From Burkholderia sp. (GTDB lineage Bacteria > Pseudomonadota > Gammaproteobacteria > Burkholderiales > Burkholderiaceae): DNA of 16,151 nt. The translations under genes were made by a program, and so were the position numbers. Below are positions 14,086 through 16,151 of the stretch, in pieces. Location of the stretch: NCBI GenBank assembly GCA_028292565.1, contig JAQGMD010000349.1, positions 1 to 16,151 on the forward strand, written 5' to 3'. Below the pieces are notes generated by a model. That model did not search any database. It had not been told where the DNA came from and was given only the letters and a program-made list of their open reading frames with translations. Every line of letters starts with the position of its first letter. Positions within the stretch are counted from its first letter, which is position 1.

Positions 14086-15012
14086 ATGCCCCCGGTCCTG
14101 AAACACAAGCCGCTCAAAGACGCGCTAGCAAAAATCGAAGAAACAATCGCCAACAAGAGAAAAGGGAATCCGGGCCAGGCACAGATGGCGTTCGCTGACG
14201 GCGCGGAAGGCATTAGCCAACGCGTGATGGAAGAAGCGCTGAAGATCGTCCAGCTCCCGTTGTGGGAAAACCAGGTTCGCGGATTACCTAACCCGCTGGC
14301 GAGGTCAGCACTGTTCACGGTCGCCAGGCAAAACGAACCGCGCCAGCATCTGAAAGAACGCCCGATCACTTCCGTCAAAGGCGTCGAGATTTTCTACACC
14401 GGCGAAGAATTGCGGCAGGATGATGAAGACGTGTTTCTGAACCTGGTGCATCTCGCACGCAGCCAACCGTTGGGTCATGAAGTTTCGTTCACCGCCTACT
14501 CGATGCTGAAGTCGATGGGCTGGCCGACATCTTCACCGTCCTACGAACGACTGCGCCTGTGCATCCTCCGGCTCACAGCGAACGCGGTCGAGATCCGCTT
14601 CGATGCCGGATCCGGCAAGCGCGGTTACGGTGGAACGCTGGTGCAGGAATTCACTTTCAAGGACGAAATCGACCGGCAGTGGAAGGTCCGCCTCAATCCG
14701 AAACTGATCTCTCTCTTCGGCGCCGACGCTTACACTCAGCTTGACTGGCGCCAGCGCCTGAAGCTGCGCTCGCCGCTGGCAAAATGGCTGCACGGTTTCT
14801 ACTTCACCCATCGTGAACCGTTCGGCTACAAGGTCGAAACATTGAAAGGCCTGTGCGGCTCATCGGCGCAACAGCTCTATCACTTCCGCAACGGACTCAA
14901 GAAAGCATTGGATGTATTGGTCGAGCAGGGCTTCCTGAAATCCTGGAAGATCGATCCGATGACCGATGTAGTCACGGTGATCCGCGCGACCCGGTCATTA
15001 GCGCTGGTATGA
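14086..15012 (+). CDS. trfA: TrfA-family replication initiator protein
   Basis: A 308-residue protein related to TrfA, the initiator of IncP plasmids such as RK2, which binds iterons, opens the origin and loads helicase. The clearest match is YTGEELRQDDED plus VFLNLVHLARSQPLG (104-130), with GLPNPLARSALF (67-77), GWPTSSPSYERLR (145-157), KWLHGFYFTHREPF (233-246) and FLKSWKID (283-290) along the two winged-helix domains. QLPLW (56-60) is a possible beta-clamp-binding peptide. The ATG at 14086 was chosen because further upstream the frame only translates iterons. RK2 TrfA is 382 or 285 aa, so this length is normal and the gene looks intact. It has no plasmid partition or mobility genes beside it. 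Confidence 0.92.
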   Translation: MPPVLKHKPLKDALAKIEETIANKRKGNPGQAQMAFADGAEGISQRVMEEALKIVQLPLWENQVRGLPNPLARSALFTVARQNEPRQHLKERPITSVKGVEIFYTGEELRQDDEDVFLNLVHLARSQPLGHEVSFTAYSMLKSMGWPTSSPSYERLRLCILRLTANAVEIRFDAGSGKRGYGGTLVQEFTFKDEIDRQWKVRLNPKLISLFGADAYTQLDWRQRLKLRSPLAKWLHGFYFTHREPFGYKVETLKGLCGSSAQQLYHFRNGLKKALDVLVEQGFLKSWKIDPMTDVVTVIRATRSLALV

Positions 15013-15023
15013 ACGGGATTGCC

Positions 15024-15053
15024 CCTTCCCCTTCAAGGCCTTAAAGGGGAAGG
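15024..15053. repeat. REP-like hairpin behind trfA
   Basis: CCTTCCCCTT (15024-15033) pairs with AAGGGGAAGG (15044-15053), and the loop contains the palindrome AAGGCCTT. It shares the head CCTTCCCCTTCAAG with the element at 5975-6084. It probably also ends the trfA transcript (stop at 15012). Confidence 0.7.
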
Positions 15054-15148
15054 CCCTGAATTGCCAAATCCATAACGCTTCTGTCGGCAATTCGTAAATA
15101 ACTCAACATTCCCTCAACCCATCCCGAGAACTCCCCGGCTTTTTTGCT

Positions 15149-15154
15149 TATAAT
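15149..15154 (+). promoter_or_regulatory. Possible promoter of the export gene
   Basis: A perfect TATAAT lies in TTGCTTATAATCAACTC, 130 bp before the export gene. No good -35 box is found at 16-18 bp, so an activator may be needed. The leader that follows contains a small AAAAAC/GTTTTT hairpin close to the start codon. Confidence 0.4.
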
Positions 15155-15283
15155 CAACTCCCGCCGGAATACCGCTTATCTGTCACTTGAAATTGTTGGT
15201 TGTCTGGTTGCCCGGTTCATCGGCCGAAATTTATTCGTGCTACAAGAATAAAAAACAAGCGTTTTTGCGAGACTGCCGTTTAC

Positions 15284-16151
15284 ATGCGTTTTTCTTCTAC
15301 CTCACTGCATAAAACACTATGCGTGACTGCCCTGATTCCCCTATTTACTGCGTGCGCCAACCTCGCGCCGGGGATGCGGATCGACCATCAGCAGCCGGCG
15401 CAATCCGCCGAAGCGAATGTCACTCCCATCATTAAACTGATCACGCCCGACCTGATCGTTTCAGAAAAAGCATCGAGGGCCCAGTTGCCGCAGCAAGATC
15501 TCAGCGCACTGATCGGCACGCCCGTTCCCTACACCATCGGTCGTGGCGACATCCTGTCCATCCTGGTATGGGATCACCCCGAACTGAGCGTCGCCTCCAT
15601 ACCGGTGCAAAGCCTCGCGTCCAACGCCACCAACTTCGTCCAGACCCCGGCCGGTTTTGTAGTCGATCACAACGGCATGGTGCAGTTTCCCTTTGTCGGC
15701 CCAATCAGGCTGGCCGGACTGACCGAACTCGAAGCGCGCAACCTGCTCGCGGATAAATTAGTTCGCGTCATCAAGAAGCCCGACATCACGTTGCGCGTAC
15801 AAAGCTTCCGCAGCAAACGCATCTATGTAGACGGCGAAGTCAAAACCCCCGGCAACCAGGTCATCGATGATGTCCCGATGACCCTGCTCGAAGGCCTGAC
15901 CCGCGCAGGTGGTTTTATGCCGACAGCCGACCAGAGCGAGATTCACGTCAACCGCGCCGGCGCCACTTACCGCATCAACCTGCCGTCGCTGGTACAGAGA
16001 GGCATCGACCCCTCGGGCATCATGCTTACGAGTGGCGACGTAGTCCATGTGCGTGCCCGTGATGAGAACAAGATATTTGTACTCGGCGAAGTCACCACCC
16101 CGAAAGCACTGCCGATGGTCAACGGCCGCATGACGCTCAACCAGGCGCTCG
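15284..16151 (+). CDS. Polysaccharide export outer-membrane lipoprotein (Wza-like), 3' end outside window
   Basis: The first 289 residues are seen and the frame is open at the window edge. It begins with a lipoprotein signal and Cys24 (LFTAC). Residues about 80-175 are the polysaccharide export domain (YTIGRGDILSILVWDHPEL, FVVDHNGMVQFPFVGPIRLAG). Then follow SLBB-type segments: IYVDGEVKTPGNQ (180-192) to about 257 and a second starting IFVLGEVTTPKALP (264-277). Wza-type proteins form the outer-membrane channel through which capsule or exopolysaccharide leaves, working with a Wzc-type tyrosine kinase. Further export and glycosyltransferase genes are expected to the right. The start has no strong ribosome binding site. 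Confidence 0.92.
   Translation, partial: MRFSSTSLHKTLCVTALIPLFTACANLAPGMRIDHQQPAQSAEANVTPIIKLITPDLIVSEKASRAQLPQQDLSALIGTPVPYTIGRGDILSILVWDHPELSVASIPVQSLASNATNFVQTPAGFVVDHNGMVQFPFVGPIRLAGLTELEARNLLADKLVRVIKKPDITLRVQSFRSKRIYVDGEVKTPGNQVIDDVPMTLLEGLTRAGGFMPTADQSEIHVNRAGATYRINLPSLVQRGIDPSGIMLTSGDVVHVRARDENKIFVLGEVTTPKALPMVNGRMTLNQAL

Overview
The window looks like a chromosomal segment from a betaproteobacterium of the order Burkholderiales, most probably an Oxalobacteraceae-type genome (Herbaspirillum/Noviherbaspirillum/Janthinobacterium relatives). This rests on moderately high GC, housekeeping genes (dinB, rdgC, tRNA-Asp with encoded CCA) and protein sequences that read as betaproteobacterial. 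The taxonomic call is from recall of families, not from a search.

Layout. 1-1250: a fragment at the left edge, a secreted Ser/Thr/Ala-rich protein with a Lys-rich tail, and a convergent acidic disordered protein. 1350-3690: DNA polymerase IV (dinB), the recombination-associated protein RdgC, and tRNA-Asp on the minus strand behind a shared terminator. 3831-5945: a PHA-synthase-like alpha/beta hydrolase followed by a proline iminopeptidase, then an inverted repeat element. 6104-7358: an exported SRPBCC-fold protein (minus) and a TonB-C-domain lipoprotein (plus). 7626-10323: an envelope/stress-type group with a second low-complexity secreted protein, a YqjD/ElaB-like tail-anchored protein, a YqjE-like holin-superfamily protein, a third small membrane protein (YqjK position), and a glycine-zipper OmpA-domain lipoprotein.

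10324-12124 is an accessory patch marked by four copies of almost the same terminator hairpin. It holds a truncated reading frame with a striking operator array and a minus-strand two-gene operon with the layout of a HicAB-like toxin-antitoxin module: a 90-aa Cys-rich protein with a Gly-Ser-His motif and a 174-aa helix-turn-helix protein. This operon has a consensus-like promoter with a perfect palindrome over the -35 box and a nearly leaderless start.

12125-12997 encodes a membrane-anchored diheme cytochrome c. Next comes the most remarkable part: 13354-14033 carries about 19 same-orientation copies of a 14-17 bp iteron, many spaced 20-24 bp apart (two helical turns), leading directly into a gene for a TrfA-family (IncP/RK2-type) plasmid replication initiator at 14086-15012. 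No partition, transfer or integrase gene accompanies it, and its neighbours are chromosomal, so it looks like a captured or domesticated iteron origin. The window ends inside a Wza-type polysaccharide export lipoprotein, probably the first gene of an exopolysaccharide locus.
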